From Capsicum annuum (lineage: Eukaryota; Streptophyta; Magnoliopsida; Solanales; Solanaceae): a stretch of DNA of 64,000 nt. The position numbers and the translations under genes were made by a program. The stretch lies in NCBI RefSeq assembly GCF_002878395.1, contig NC_061115.1, positions 90,354,471 to 90,418,470 of the forward strand, written 5' to 3'. The first letter of the stretch is position 1. Each line of letters begins with the position of its first letter. This document shows positions 42,690-52,620 of the stretch, one piece after another. A model generated the notes under the pieces. It was not told the origin of the DNA. It saw nothing but the letters and a program-made list of their open reading frames with translations, and did no database searches.

Positions 42690-43009
42690 AAGTCTTACGA
42701 TGTTTAGTTTCAAAATTGGGAATTTTTAAGCCCTCCGATGTTTAATTTCATAATTGATGATCTTTAAGTCTCTTGATTTCTTTATTTTAGAATTGGGATA
42801 TTTTAATCCTTTGATGTTTAATTTAAGAAACAGAGATCTTTTAGTCTTCTAATTTTTTATTTTGGAATCTAGATCTTTTAGTCATCTGATGCTTAATGTT
42901 GAAATTGAGAATTTTTTAGTCATCTGATGTTTAATTTTGGAATCGCGGATGCTTTAGTCCTCCGATGTTTGATTTTAATGGGATGTTTTAGCCCATGATG
43001 TTTAACTTT
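42690..43009 (+). repeat. 38-bp tandem repeat array, about 8.4 copies
   Basis: Unit starts at 42690, 42728, 42766, 42805, 42843, 42880, 42918, 42956 and 42990. Each resembles AGTCCTCCGATGTTTAATTT followed by 'tggaattggggatcttt'. Units are diverged but the period is 37-39 except the last full one (34). Confidence 0.9.
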
Positions 43010-43722
43010 TCCTCTACAAAGTCAAAAAAACCATAATAAGAATTTTGAGACATAATAATAAGGAATTAAATCACCCTCACTTTCTGGAGAAGTGAAATGT
43101 ATAGAGCAACAATTATCACTTTACTCTAATTGAACAGTTTTCCTTTTTAGTACAGAGTCTCCCAAGAGATAAAATGAAAATATAGTTGTAGTTGTATCTG
43201 TATTGCCATCTTTACTAGTCAATCGATTAGCAGTTACAAGAATTTGATGGAATTTAGAAACTAAAGTTACCGAGAACTGCATCTGTGTTACCATCTTGAG
43301 TAGTTAGCCAATAACTTCAACTTCAGAATTTCATCATGTGAACCCCAACCCTTTGTTTGAACCAACTGAGAGCTCTGCTCCTGTTTTTGGGTCATTATCA
43401 AGCAATCCCCCATATTTTATTGTGTTTTTTTAGTTTCCAGGGTATTTTTTCTTGATTTGCCTTATAATGTAACTATCTTATCTCTCATCCCCCTAGTGTT
43501 TGGGTTTGAGCTAATGACGTCCTAAACACTACTACTTATTTTCACCTAGTGAAACGACATGCACATTTTAAATATCTAAATATGCTTGTTGCTAGAGCAC
43601 CATGAGGAATCACTCTATGATTTTCTTCTCTTCCACTTTAGCCGACTCATTAAAAACCTTGCCAGAAGAAACCATTTGGGACAAAAGCTAGTCAATAGGA
43701 AACCGAGTGCAGCACATATCAT

Positions 43723-43798
43723 TTAGAATTAGAATGATCTAATCAAAGTCTTGTTTTTACTTAGAATTAGAATGATCTAATCAAAGTCTTGTTTTTAC
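43723..43798 (+). repeat. Perfect 38-bp tandem duplication
   Basis: TTAGAATTAGAATGATCTAA followed by 'tcaaagtcttgtttttac' occurs twice back to back with no difference. Unrelated in sequence to the 38-bp array. Confidence 0.95.
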
Positions 43799-43987
43799 AA
43801 AATCATTTCCCAGAGTGGCTTTATATTTTTGGCTTCTTTGTTCAGGACGTTTGGAATGTTTACCGATTTCTTTCTCATATATGATCTTATTAAACCTTGC
43901 AAATTATTCCAGATTTTAGTGTCCATGAAGTTGTATCCTTTTGTTTGCCTGAATATTTACAAAAATGGCCTAACTCATGCCATTACT

Positions 43988-45055
43988 TGTTAGCATCCTA
44001 TATTTATGTTTTATATTTTTATAATGACAAACTAATAAGTGAACTTTGCAAGATCTCTAAAGATGGAAAGAGATCTCACATAAATGACATTGAAGATCTC
44101 AAATCATGGGAGGATATCTCACACAAGGCAAGGAATATTCTTCATAAGAATATCATGCTAAATATGGATCCACATCAAAGATATTGAAGATCCCTAATGA
44201 TAGAAAGAGATCTCATATAAAGGACACTGAAGTTATCAAATCATGGGAGGATACCTCACACAAGGCAAGGAATATTATTCATAAGAATGTCGTGCTAAAT
44301 ATGGAGCCACATTAAAAGTAACTTATCGCTTGAAAAGTCAACAAAAATCATATCAACTGAAAATTCCAATAGACAAGGCAATTGGATGTACCTCACGGCA
44401 AGATCAAGGAGAAGGAAGATCTCACTCCTGATATGGACATATCTGATATGGATATGTATAGATGTGAGACAGGAAAATCGCACCAAGTATGGACATATCA
44501 TAAGGTGCAAACTCCCTCAATCAAGGAATTAATTCAAATCCTTCATTGTGAAGAAATCTCTTGGGTTTCCTTATGAAGATCAGAAGTTGAAAATTGTAAA
44601 AGAGGAAGACTGAAGATGGACACGGGTTTATGCAACTTCAAGGAGAAAATTCAAAGTTTTTCTCTCTTACTCTTACAAGGCTTTGTAATATTTAGTTTAC
44701 AATTGTTATATAAGAGTAGGATCGAGTCAACTTTGTAATATAAACTGATGCTAAGTCATAAAATCTGAAAAGGAAAATAAGTCTTCAAAACTTGTTTTCT
44801 ATCATTTATTCGAGCCCAACACTCAACGATCTGCGGAAACTTTGAAACCCAAGGGAACTGGAAGTATGCACCATATTGGTGTTTTGAACCAAGATTAATC
44901 TTTATGTTATTACTTTATGTTCTGTTATTTATTTGCTTAGTTATTTTTAAGTATAATCTATTTGTGAAGTGCACTAATCTACAGTCGAGTCGACTGTGAG
45001 TAAGTACTCGATTCACAGAAAAATATCAATTTACCCCCCCTCCTCTTGAATTTTA
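43988..45055 (+). repeat. 5' LTR of Sirevirus H
   Basis: It starts TGTTAGCATCC and ends CTTGAATTTTA just before the primer site (1068 bp). TATATAA box at about 44708. A tandem duplication of 137 bases lies in U3 (44053-44326). It aligns along its length with 49064-50135; in one stretch I compared near the end, about one base in seven differs. Confidence 0.85.
44053..44326 (+). repeat. 137-bp tandem duplication in U3 of H
   Basis: The first unit starts ATCTCTAAAGATGGAAAGAG, the second (44190) ATCCCTAATGATAGAAAGAG, followed in both by 'atctca.ataaa.gaca.tgaag' and 'tcaaatcatgggaggata'. The same duplication is present in the 3' LTR (49130-49395), so it predates insertion. The LTR of G lacks it. 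Confidence 0.85.
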
Positions 45056-45057
45056 AT

Positions 45058-45069
45058 TAGTATCAGAGC
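45058..45069 (+). promoter_or_regulatory. Primer binding site, tRNA-Met (Sirevirus H)
   Basis: TAGTATCAGAGC, one transition away from TGGTATCAGAGC, two bases past the LTR end. Confidence 0.85.
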
Positions 45070-45118
45070 AAGGTCTCACCAACTACATTGCTTAACCATA
45101 AGTGAGCAAAGATCAGAT

Positions 45119-46665
45119 GGACAATTATCAAATTCCCGGTGCTCTTATCTAGGATGATCACTACTCTATAAGAACACCATACTTTAATGGAAAACATTAC
45201 TCTTACTGGAAAAACAGGTTCATAAATTTAGTCCAATCAAATGACTTTCAAGCCTGGGTTGCCATCCGAAAGGGTCCAAAGCCAATTTTGGTACTTAGAG
45301 AAGTCAAAGAACAAAGACAAGAAATCTAGCAATATTGACTTAGAAGACCTTGAAAGCTTTGAGGTCACTACAGAACAATAAGAGGTAATCTAAACTAATG
45401 CACATGCTATAAATTTACTTTTGTATGTAATTAGCGGAGAAGAATACAATAAGATATCAACTTGTGAAACCATAAAGGAAATGTGGGACAAATTGGAGGT
45501 AACGTATGAAGGAACCACCAAGGTCTAGAAGACAAAGATTATTGCTCTGGTCAATGAATATGAGTTATTCAGAATGAAAGAAAATGAGAACATTGAAACA
45601 ATGTCTGCCAAATTCAGTAAAATCATGTGCAAACGGAAATCACTGGGGATGATCTATCCATACAACTTACAAGTCTAGAAGCTGGTTCGAAGTGTCCCTA
45701 AGATTTGGGAAACTAAGGCTGCTATTATAGAAGACGGAGATCTTCACAACATGATATATGATAAACTATGAGGTAACCTTATTGCATATGAAAAAAATAT
45801 ATTAACAGGTACCACAAAGAGAAGAAAAAGAAACCAGTAGCCTTCAATGTTGCTACAACCGAAGAAGTGGACATTCTTGAAAAGGCCAACAGTGAAGAAA
45901 TGGCTCTCATAAATCGTGGAGTAAGGCAAATAATGAGATACAAATAGCAATTATCCCAAGGAACCAAGAATGATGATTCCAACAGAAATAATAAATGTTG
46001 TTTTATAGTAGAAAGCCTGGTCATTTCAAATAGAACTGTCTAGAATTAAAAAGGAGAACATCCATTCAGAACATAAATTTTGAATCTTGGAGTGATAAGG
46101 TTGAAATTGAATAAAAAATAGAGGCCGCCAATATATATTTCATGGCAACAGGTGGACCTAGCGAGGTAAGACAACACGACTATCAAAACTTTAATACTCT
46201 TGAATCCAACTTGGATATGATAATCGATGAGCTTCAAAAAGTCATAGATGAATATAATAAAATAGCTCAAGAAAAGAAGATTTGTGAAGCTCGATTTAAA
46301 CAAAAACTCAAAGAGGAACGTCGAAACTGTCAAATAGAAATAGAAGCATGTCAAATTGAAATTGACCTACTTCATGAAGAGCTTGATGATGCAAAAATAA
46401 TATTAAGCAGTCTTAGTACTTCCCCAAGCCATATTTTCTAACATCAAATTCATTCAAAAACTATTTGAGTTCCTCATCAAGGTTGTTTAAATTAACTAAA
46501 ACCACCTTCTCCTCTCGAGGACCCATTTGTTTTATCTATGGAAAGAGAGGTCAGAAATCCTACAGTTGCAGGCATAAGCCAAAAAGTGTGTGGATTTTTA
46601 TTCCCAAAGAAAGCATATCTAACCCACAAGGACCCAACACCGCTTGGGTACCTAAGCCGAATTAA
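45119..46665 (+). pseudogene. gag: Gag of Sirevirus H, with coiled coil and decayed knuckle
   Basis: It starts MDNYQIPGALI at 45119, then YFNGKHYSYWKNRF (copia Gag entry). The core is full of stops and shifts; VAFNVATTEEVDILEKANSEE is readable near 45837. A 99-codon open stretch (46142-46441) is a long charged helix (NLDMIIDELQKVIDEYNKIAQ ... ELDDAKIILSSL) with heptad-like spacing, the coiled coil known in Sirevirus Gag, which in related elements binds a dynein light chain. It ends with CFIYGKRGQKSYSC (46511), a knuckle with the second Cys and the His lost. Confidence 0.75.
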
Positions 46666-46699
46666 GCTTCTTGTTTTACAGGAACATGTCTGCAAAATC

Positions 46700-47461
46700 T
46701 ATTAAAAAAAAGGATTGATACTGAATGTTCTAAGAGTATAGCCAGAGAGAAAGGGATATCTTCTGTATTAAAAAACTATAAATGAAAAATCAATCAAATT
46801 CGATGAAAATGTTAGAGGCAATATCATCGGAGTCAGCTCAGTAAAGCTTAGTTCCTCATGTGAAGTTACTGAAGTGTATCTAGCAGACGGCCTCAAACAT
46901 AACCTACTCAACATCAGTCAGTCATGTGATGCTGGATTTGGAGTCTCCTTCAAATCTAAAAGTTTCTCAATCAAACACGACAAAAGAGACATATCTCTCA
47001 TTGGTGAACGTGTTGCTAATATTTATGTTTTAAACATTCTTAATTTTTCTACATTAACCTGCCTCACTTTGCAAGCTAATGATATTTGGTTGTGTTATAG
47101 AAAGCTTGGGCATGTGAGTATACATATTGTATTTGATAAATCTAATCACCCTCCTATGAGTTTTAGTATTGATAAAGAACAGGTGAGTGATCTACAATCT
47201 GGAGCCAATACTAGCACAACCTCTAAGCCATCGCAGGATAAGTTGACTATACCCCCTCAAGAGTCAACTCCTATAGCAAAAATAGTCAAACCCACTATTC
47301 TAAGAGAGTGGAAACACGATTCTAGCTATCCAAATAAATTTATCATCAAAAATCCAGATGATGGGATACAAACAAGAGTATCATTGAGAAAGCAAGCATC
47401 TATTGCCCTTATATCTCAAATTGAACCAAAAAAGACTGATGAGGCCCTCAAAGATGAATAA
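46700..47461 (+). pseudogene. pol: Protease to pre-integrase relic of H fused to the post-integrase linker
   Basis: The protease active site is lost; the expected DSGCSRHMTG reads DTECSKSIARE near 46716. The rest of the domain is open from 46874: YLADGLKHNLLNISQSCDAGF. At 47090 WLCYRKLGHVSI, the pre-integrase motif, is followed directly by IVFDKSNHPP, which belongs after integrase. The complete integrase catalytic core is thus missing, yet the frame stays open across the join to 47461. Confidence 0.8.
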
Positions 47462-47773
47462 TAGGTTAAAGAAATGAAGGAAGGATTAAACTAGTTTGAA
47501 CAAAATCAAGTTTGGACTTTCGTTGAAAGACCTAAGAACTGCTTAGTAATTGGAACTAGATGGGTCTACAGAAACAAATTGAATGAAGAAGGTAAGTTTA
47601 TTAGAAACAAAGCCAGACTTGCAGTTCAAGGCTACTCCCAACAAGAAGAATTTGAAATGAGTCTTATGGGAGAGCTCACATTCTTCTTGGGATTACAAAT
47701 CAAACAAACTCCCAAAGGTACCTTCATCAGTCAAGCTAAGTACACAAAGTTACTCATCAAAAATTTGGTATGA
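47462..47773 (+). pseudogene. pol: Reverse transcriptase relic of H with internal deletion
   Basis: The N-terminal part reads WVKEMKEGL, WTFVERPKN, IGTRWVYRNKLNEEGKFIRNKARLA and VQGYSQQE. It then jumps to EFEMSLMGELTFFLGLQIKQ, which in intact copia elements lies after the YVDD active site. The whole palm domain is absent. The join is in frame; the stretch from 47579 is open. Confidence 0.85.
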
Positions 47774-47869
47774 AAAAAAGGAAGGCCTATGGAACTCCGA
47801 TGAGCCCATCCATAATTCTTGATTCAGACTCGTATGGGAGGGATTTTAATTAAAAAATGTACATGATAA

Positions 47870-48640
47870 TGATTTGATCACTACTCTACTTGACCACCAG
47901 TCAACCAGACATCATGTTCAGTGTATGTAAGTGTGCTAGGTTCCAATCGACTCCCAGAGAGTCCTATCTGACTGCCATCAAAAGGATTATCTGATACATC
48001 ATAAGAACTCAAGACATTTGACAATGGTACCCTTACTCTTCCTATTTTAATTTAATTGGATATTCAGACGTTGACTTTGCACGTGATAAAAGTGATAGAT
48101 AAAGCACTAGTGAAATGTGTCAAATTCTTGGTGATGTCCTGATCTCATGGCACAACAAGAAGCAAACTTCATTTTCTCTTTCAACAACAGAAGCTGAATA
48201 CATAGCTTTTGGAAGTTGTGGTACTCAAATTTTATGGATTAGGCATCTGCCACTTGATTTTAATCTGTTCTTTGAATTTTTTTCCCAAATTGTATGATAA
48301 TACCAGTGCTATTAGCTTATCCAAGTACATTGTCCATCATTGTAAGGCCAAACACATTGATATTAAGCATTTTTTAAAATCACATAGAAAATGGTAATTT
48401 TTCGTTAACATTTGTTGACTCCAAAAATCAACTGGCAAATATTTTTACAAAACCCCTGTTAGAAGAAAGATTTTGTTAAAATCACATAGAAAATGGTAAT
48501 TTTTTGTTAACATTTGTTGACTCCAAAAATCAACTGGCAAATATTTTTACAAAACCCCTGTTAGAAGAAAGATTTTGTTACCTTAGAAAAAGACTTGGTA
48601 TTCTCAGTATTAATGAGTTATGAGTCTTATTTTGGACAAA
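47870..48640 (+). pseudogene. pol: RNase H of Sirevirus H with in-frame 102-bp duplication
   Basis: Readable pieces: PDIMFSVCKCARFQ-like, ISWHNKKQTSFSLSTTEAEYIA (48130-48210) and HHCKAKHIDIKHF. A 102-base segment covering the end of the domain (ending 'aacccctgttagaagaaag') is present twice in tandem at 48376-48579. The family's final TKPL motif occurs in both as TKPLLEERF. The sequence ends with LRKRLGILSINEL near 48620. Confidence 0.75.
48376..48579 (+). repeat. 102-bp tandem duplication, one mismatch
   Basis: Units 48376-48477 and 48478-48579 differ only at one base (TTTTCGTTAAC versus TTTTTGTTAAC). 102 is a multiple of three. Confidence 0.95.
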
Positions 48641-49063
48641 GATCTCTTTTACTTGTTCTAATTTTCTCGTTAGTTTTTAACCAAAAATTGATTTTCAAAG
48701 GGTGTCATGTCCCTTGTTTTTTATGGGTTGTAAAATGATTTTTAACATACTATCTGCCACACTGATTGTTTTTCCTTGTACTTGTTAGTTGATATATTAA
48801 ATCTCTGTTATCTATTGACTGCTTTTTTTACTGCTCAGTAGTTTTTTTATTATGCCAAAAAGGGGAGAAAGACAGGACCATCAGAAGTTCTTACAAGTCA
48901 GGAGGAGCAAATTGACTATCAATAAATAAGAATTGATTGATACTCAAGAAACTTGGAACAGCAGAAGTATTTACAAAGTTAGGGGGAGCAAGCCAACTAC
49001 TATGACAGACAGGGAAGTCAACTGATTTTTATGCTTGTCTGTCATTATCAAAATGGGAGAGAT
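48640..49063 (+). mobile_element. 3' untranslated region and polypurine tracts of H
   Basis: Noncoding. It holds 'ttatgccaaaaaggggaga' (48850), two purine-rich units near 48890 and 48974 (the latter AAGTTAGGGGGAGCAAG), and the tract AAAATGGGAGAGAT (49050-49063) at the LTR edge. There is no env-position ORF, unlike G. Confidence 0.75.
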
Positions 49064-50135
49064 TATTAGTCTCCTATATTTATGTTTTATATTTTAATAA
49101 TGATAAACAAATAAGTGAACTTTACAAAATCTCTAATAATGAAAATTGATCTCACATAAAGGATATTGAAGATCTCAAATCATGGAAGGATATCTCACAC
49201 AAGGAAAGAAATATTCCCCACATAAATATTATGCTAAATATGGAGCCACATCAAAGATATTGAAGATCCTTAATGATGGAAAGAGATCTCACATAAAGGA
49301 AATTGAAGATCTCAAATCATGGTAGGATATCTCACACAAGGCAAGGAATATTCTCCATAAGAATATCGTGCTAAATATGGAGCCACATCAAAAGTAGGAT
49401 ATCACTTGATAAGGAAACAAAAATCATTTCAACTGAAAATCCCAATAGACAAGACAATTAGATGCACCTTATGGCAAGATCAAGGAGAAGAAAGATCTCA
49501 CTTCTTACATGGACATATTTGATATAGATATGTATAGATGTGAGAAAGGAAAATTGCACCAAGTATGGACATACCATAAGGTGCAAACTCCCTCAATCAA
49601 GAAATCAATTCAACTCCTTGATTGAGAAGAAATCTCTTGGGTTTTATTATGAAGAGTAGCAGTTGAAGACTATAACAAAGGAAGGCTGAAGATGGACACG
49701 AGTTATGCAACTTCAAGGAGAAAATTTAAAGTGTCTCATTCTTAGTCTTACAAGGATTTCTAATGTTTAGTTTACAATTGTTATATAAAGAGTAGAATTG
49801 AGTCAACTTTATTATATTAACTAAATCTGTGTCATAAGATCTGAAGAGCATAATAAGTCTTCAGAACTTGTTTCGTATTATTGTACTCGAGCCCAACACT
49901 CAACAATCTAAGTAATCTTTGAAACCCAAGGGGACTGGAAGTAGGCACCTCATTGGTGTTCTGAACTAGGATAAATCTTTGTGTTATTACATTATGTGAT
50001 GTTATTTATTTTCTTAATTGTTTTTAAATCTAATCTATTTTTGAAGTGCACTAATCTGCAAGTGAGTCGACTGTAAAGAGTCAGTAGTCGACTCACAGAA
50101 AAATTATAATTCACTCAACCCCCCTTAAATTTCAT
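49064..50135 (+). repeat. 3' LTR of Sirevirus H
   Basis: It starts TATTAGTCTCC (TG changed to TA) and ends CCTTAAATTTCA (1072 bp). Flanks are TTACT (43983-43987) and TTATG (50136-50140), at best a decayed target duplication. Confidence 0.85.
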
Positions 50136-51104
50136 TATGATCACTAATAGAATTTTTAACTCAAAATTTTCATTTCATTCCTCAGTATTAATTTACATCT
50201 CATGTATATACACTACTTGATAAGTTATAGTCTTGTAGAGTCCATTAAGTGCTTTCAAAGATATGGCCTTAGTTCCCAAGTAGTCCATAGAAGTGTTAAG
50301 GCCAACATCTCCAGTGTTTGCATCATGGCATGATCTCATTTAAAATTTAATTTTAGCAGGACGAGAATTTTATACCTATTCATTTTAGGATGTCGTGATA
50401 CTCACCTATTTGAGTTCAGTGATAGTTCCACTTTGCTTTGGGCTATCTCCTTTATTTTAAGTTCCTCATGATATTGACTTTAGCCAAGCCACTTGAATTA
50501 ATCAATACATGCTTAGTCTTAAATTAACATATAAAAAAGTATTACCATAGCATTGTTAAGCGGATAATTTGAGGCATCTCCTGATCATGAAAACTATGAT
50601 CTACCTAGATTTATATACTCCATAAATATCTTCTACCATGATTACAATATTTATTAGATGTCGAGGGGGATAGGGCTTGGTCAGTTGCTTCCTTTTCTCA
50701 ACTTTCCTTCAATAGATTCTTTTGGCCCACTCATCTAGAAATTCTTTTAGGTGGATATTATTAATGAGTATTTCCACCTCTTCTCAAAGATTTCTACAGA
50801 TCCTAGTTCTATGCCTCAGAGACCAATACAAACAACACCAAAGGTTTTAATCCCTAGAGTTAGGGTTGGATCTTACAAACTTTGAGAATCAGGCCTCTTT
50901 GATATTCTGCATAGCAGAGACTATTCTTTGAGAATTTTAGGACTTCTTCGACCACGAATGCTGAGTTTGATAGATCACCTAGTTCCTCTCTTTGTAAACC
51001 CTTATAGAGTTCTTCTCCAAAACTAAGGTCTATTTTTTAATTAAAAAAGTTGGCTTGAAATGATTGTGCATCATACCCTTTGTATGTTTTGATTCTGACT
51101 CCCA
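50136..51104 (-). mobile_element. Host element K, middle part (gypsy gag-like)
   Basis: On the minus strand, from 51104 downward, short segments such as KGMMHNHFKP and LVLEKNSIRVYKERN can be read between stops. They join those at 58621-59640 if copia I is removed at its target duplication. No domain is clear enough for a firm name. Confidence 0.4.
51100..51104 (+). repeat. Target-site duplication of copia I, left
   Basis: TCCCA, identical to 58621-58625 on the other side of copia I. Confidence 0.9.
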
Positions 51105-51839
51105 TGTTGGGAAGGGAAAAGGAGCACTATCAAAGTGCCCGATAGGGTAGCAGCGGAAGAATACCTCTGTCTAAACTTTCTCTTTTAATTTGAACCAAGA
51201 GAATACAATAAAAATCAAGCACAATGGTAATATGTCAGTAAATAAATCAGCCTAATAAATATGACAAGATGAGAATAAAACTAAATAACAAAAGACACCA
51301 AATTTATGTAGAAAACCCTTAGATGTGAAGAGTAAAAACCATGGGACCCAAACCTCCACTATAATCACCAAGAGTTACAATATTGTTCTCCGAAATGGCC
51401 ATGAAACAAGTGCCAAACAACAAGAAATAATACATAAACTACAGCACCAAACACTATAGAAATAAAGAAGCAAAAGCACCAAAATGCAGCTGCTATTCAG
51501 GATGAAAAACAGGAGCTACAGGCTACTAAATTCAAATCCGTCAGTTCCTAATCAAGGATTGAGATGATAGGAACAAGTTTTCCAAAAATCAGCTCAATCA
51601 AACAAGAACCGAAGCAGGAATCTCAATTTGAAGTTGATAGCTATGGTTGAAAGTTTGGGCGAAAATCAACTTTATTTTTCTCTCGTTGACTGCTGAAAAC
51701 TCTCTTTTGCGATGATGAAACAAGACCTAAAAATATATATATATATTCCCCATAGTAATGAGCCTATGGTTAAAAGTGGGTTGGTCCATATAGGGCTTTA
51801 TTTATCTATGTTAGAAGGAAAAAGGCCCATATCCCAACA
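51105..51839 (-). repeat. 3' LTR of copia I
   Basis: On the plus strand it begins TGTTGGGAAGGG and ends TATCCCAACA (735 bp), with TGTTGGGA/TCCCAACA inverted ends. The polypurine tract lies at its right edge, so it is the 3' LTR of a minus-strand element. Confidence 0.9.
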
Positions 51840-51853
51840 ATTTTCCTCCTGCC
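51840..51853 (-). promoter_or_regulatory. Polypurine tract of copia I
   Basis: The minus strand reads GGCAGGAGGAAAAT, directly before the 3' LTR, as in Tnt1-like elements. Confidence 0.85.
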
Positions 51854-51897
51854 GACTATGTGGAGAAGACCGTCATCCCGACAATCATGCAACAATA

Positions 51898-52615
51898 CTA
51901 AAACTTTCCTATTGTCAAAGCTTTAGTCATCATATCAGAACCATTATCATCCATATAAATCTTCTTAGGTTCAACCAACTTGGAATCCAACACATCTCCA
52001 ATCCAATGATATCTAACATCAATGAGTTTAGACCGATCATGAAATATAAATTTCTCGCCAAGATGTATTGCACTTTGACTATCGCTATACAGCATATACC
52101 TCTCTTGAGCACAACCAATTTTCCTCAAGAATCTCATCATCTAAATTATTTTTTAAAAGCTTCAATGGCAGCAATAAGCTCAGCTTCTATAGTAGATAGA
52201 GCAACACACTTTTGCAGCCTAGATTCCCAAGACACAGCCCCCCTGCAAAAGTAACCAAATACCCTGAAGTAGACTTACGAGTATCAACATCACCGGCCAT
52301 GTCTGAATCAGTAAAACCATAAAAAATAGACTTCCATATACCAAAACACAAACTCAGACTAGAAACACCACAAAGATATCTCATAATACACTTTACAGTA
52401 TTTTTATGTTCTTCTTCCAAATTAGAAAGAATATGGCTAACAATACCGACAGCATGTGTAATATCTGGTCTTGTACAAACCATTGCATACATCTAGCTAC
52501 CAATGAAAAAAGTATAAGGGACTTTCTTCATATCTTCCTTCTTATCATCACTGGAAGGACACTGTTTCGTGCTTAATTTGAAGTGCATAGCTAAAGGTGT
52601 ACCAAAAACCTTAGC
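51898..52615 (-). pseudogene. pol: RNase H of copia I
   Basis: Minus-strand open stretches (52492-52187 and 52140-51898) carry YAMVCTRPDITHAVGIVS, KCIMRYLCGVSSL, FTDSDMAGDVDTRKSTSGY (first catalytic Asp), then YSDSQSAIHL (another catalytic Asp), HDRSKLIDVRYHWI and MMTKAL. This is the canonical order at the end of Ty1/copia pol. A frameshift separates the halves. Its upstream part is cut at 52616 by the solo LTR insertion. Confidence 0.85.
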
Positions 52616-52620
52616 CTTAT
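52616..52620 (+). repeat. Target-site duplication of solo LTR L, left
   Basis: CTTAT, identical to 54113-54117. Confidence 0.9.

Larger units (their letters stand above)
42294..43987 (-). mobile_element. Host element K, distal part (gypsy LTR/UTR remnant)
   Basis: AT-rich and without a real ORF. Near 43650-43700 the strand holds 'ttaaaaaccttgccagaag' and 'ccatttgggacaaaa', strings typical of plant gypsy LTRs. It carries a 38-bp tandem array (42690-43009) and a separate perfect 38-bp duplication (43723-43798). I infer it continues at 50136 beyond Sirevirus H. The lineage is not resolved. Confidence 0.4.

Noticed and set aside
42294..42690. Possible independent gene or promoter in the gap after element J
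   Set aside because: No ORF above background; strings such as 'gggttcactcgagtaagcaatgg' look like gypsy LTR material.
42690..43009. CRISPR-like array
   Set aside because: Units are contiguous and diverged with no spacers, in a plant nuclear context; a simple tandem repeat.
43983..50140. Target-site duplication for Sirevirus H
   Set aside because: TTACT against TTATG share only the first three bases; I do not claim a duplication.
51712..52254. 180-codon plus-strand ORF, among the longest in this region
   Set aside because: Antisense to the RNase H and 3' LTR edge of copia I, whose minus-strand motifs are unambiguous.
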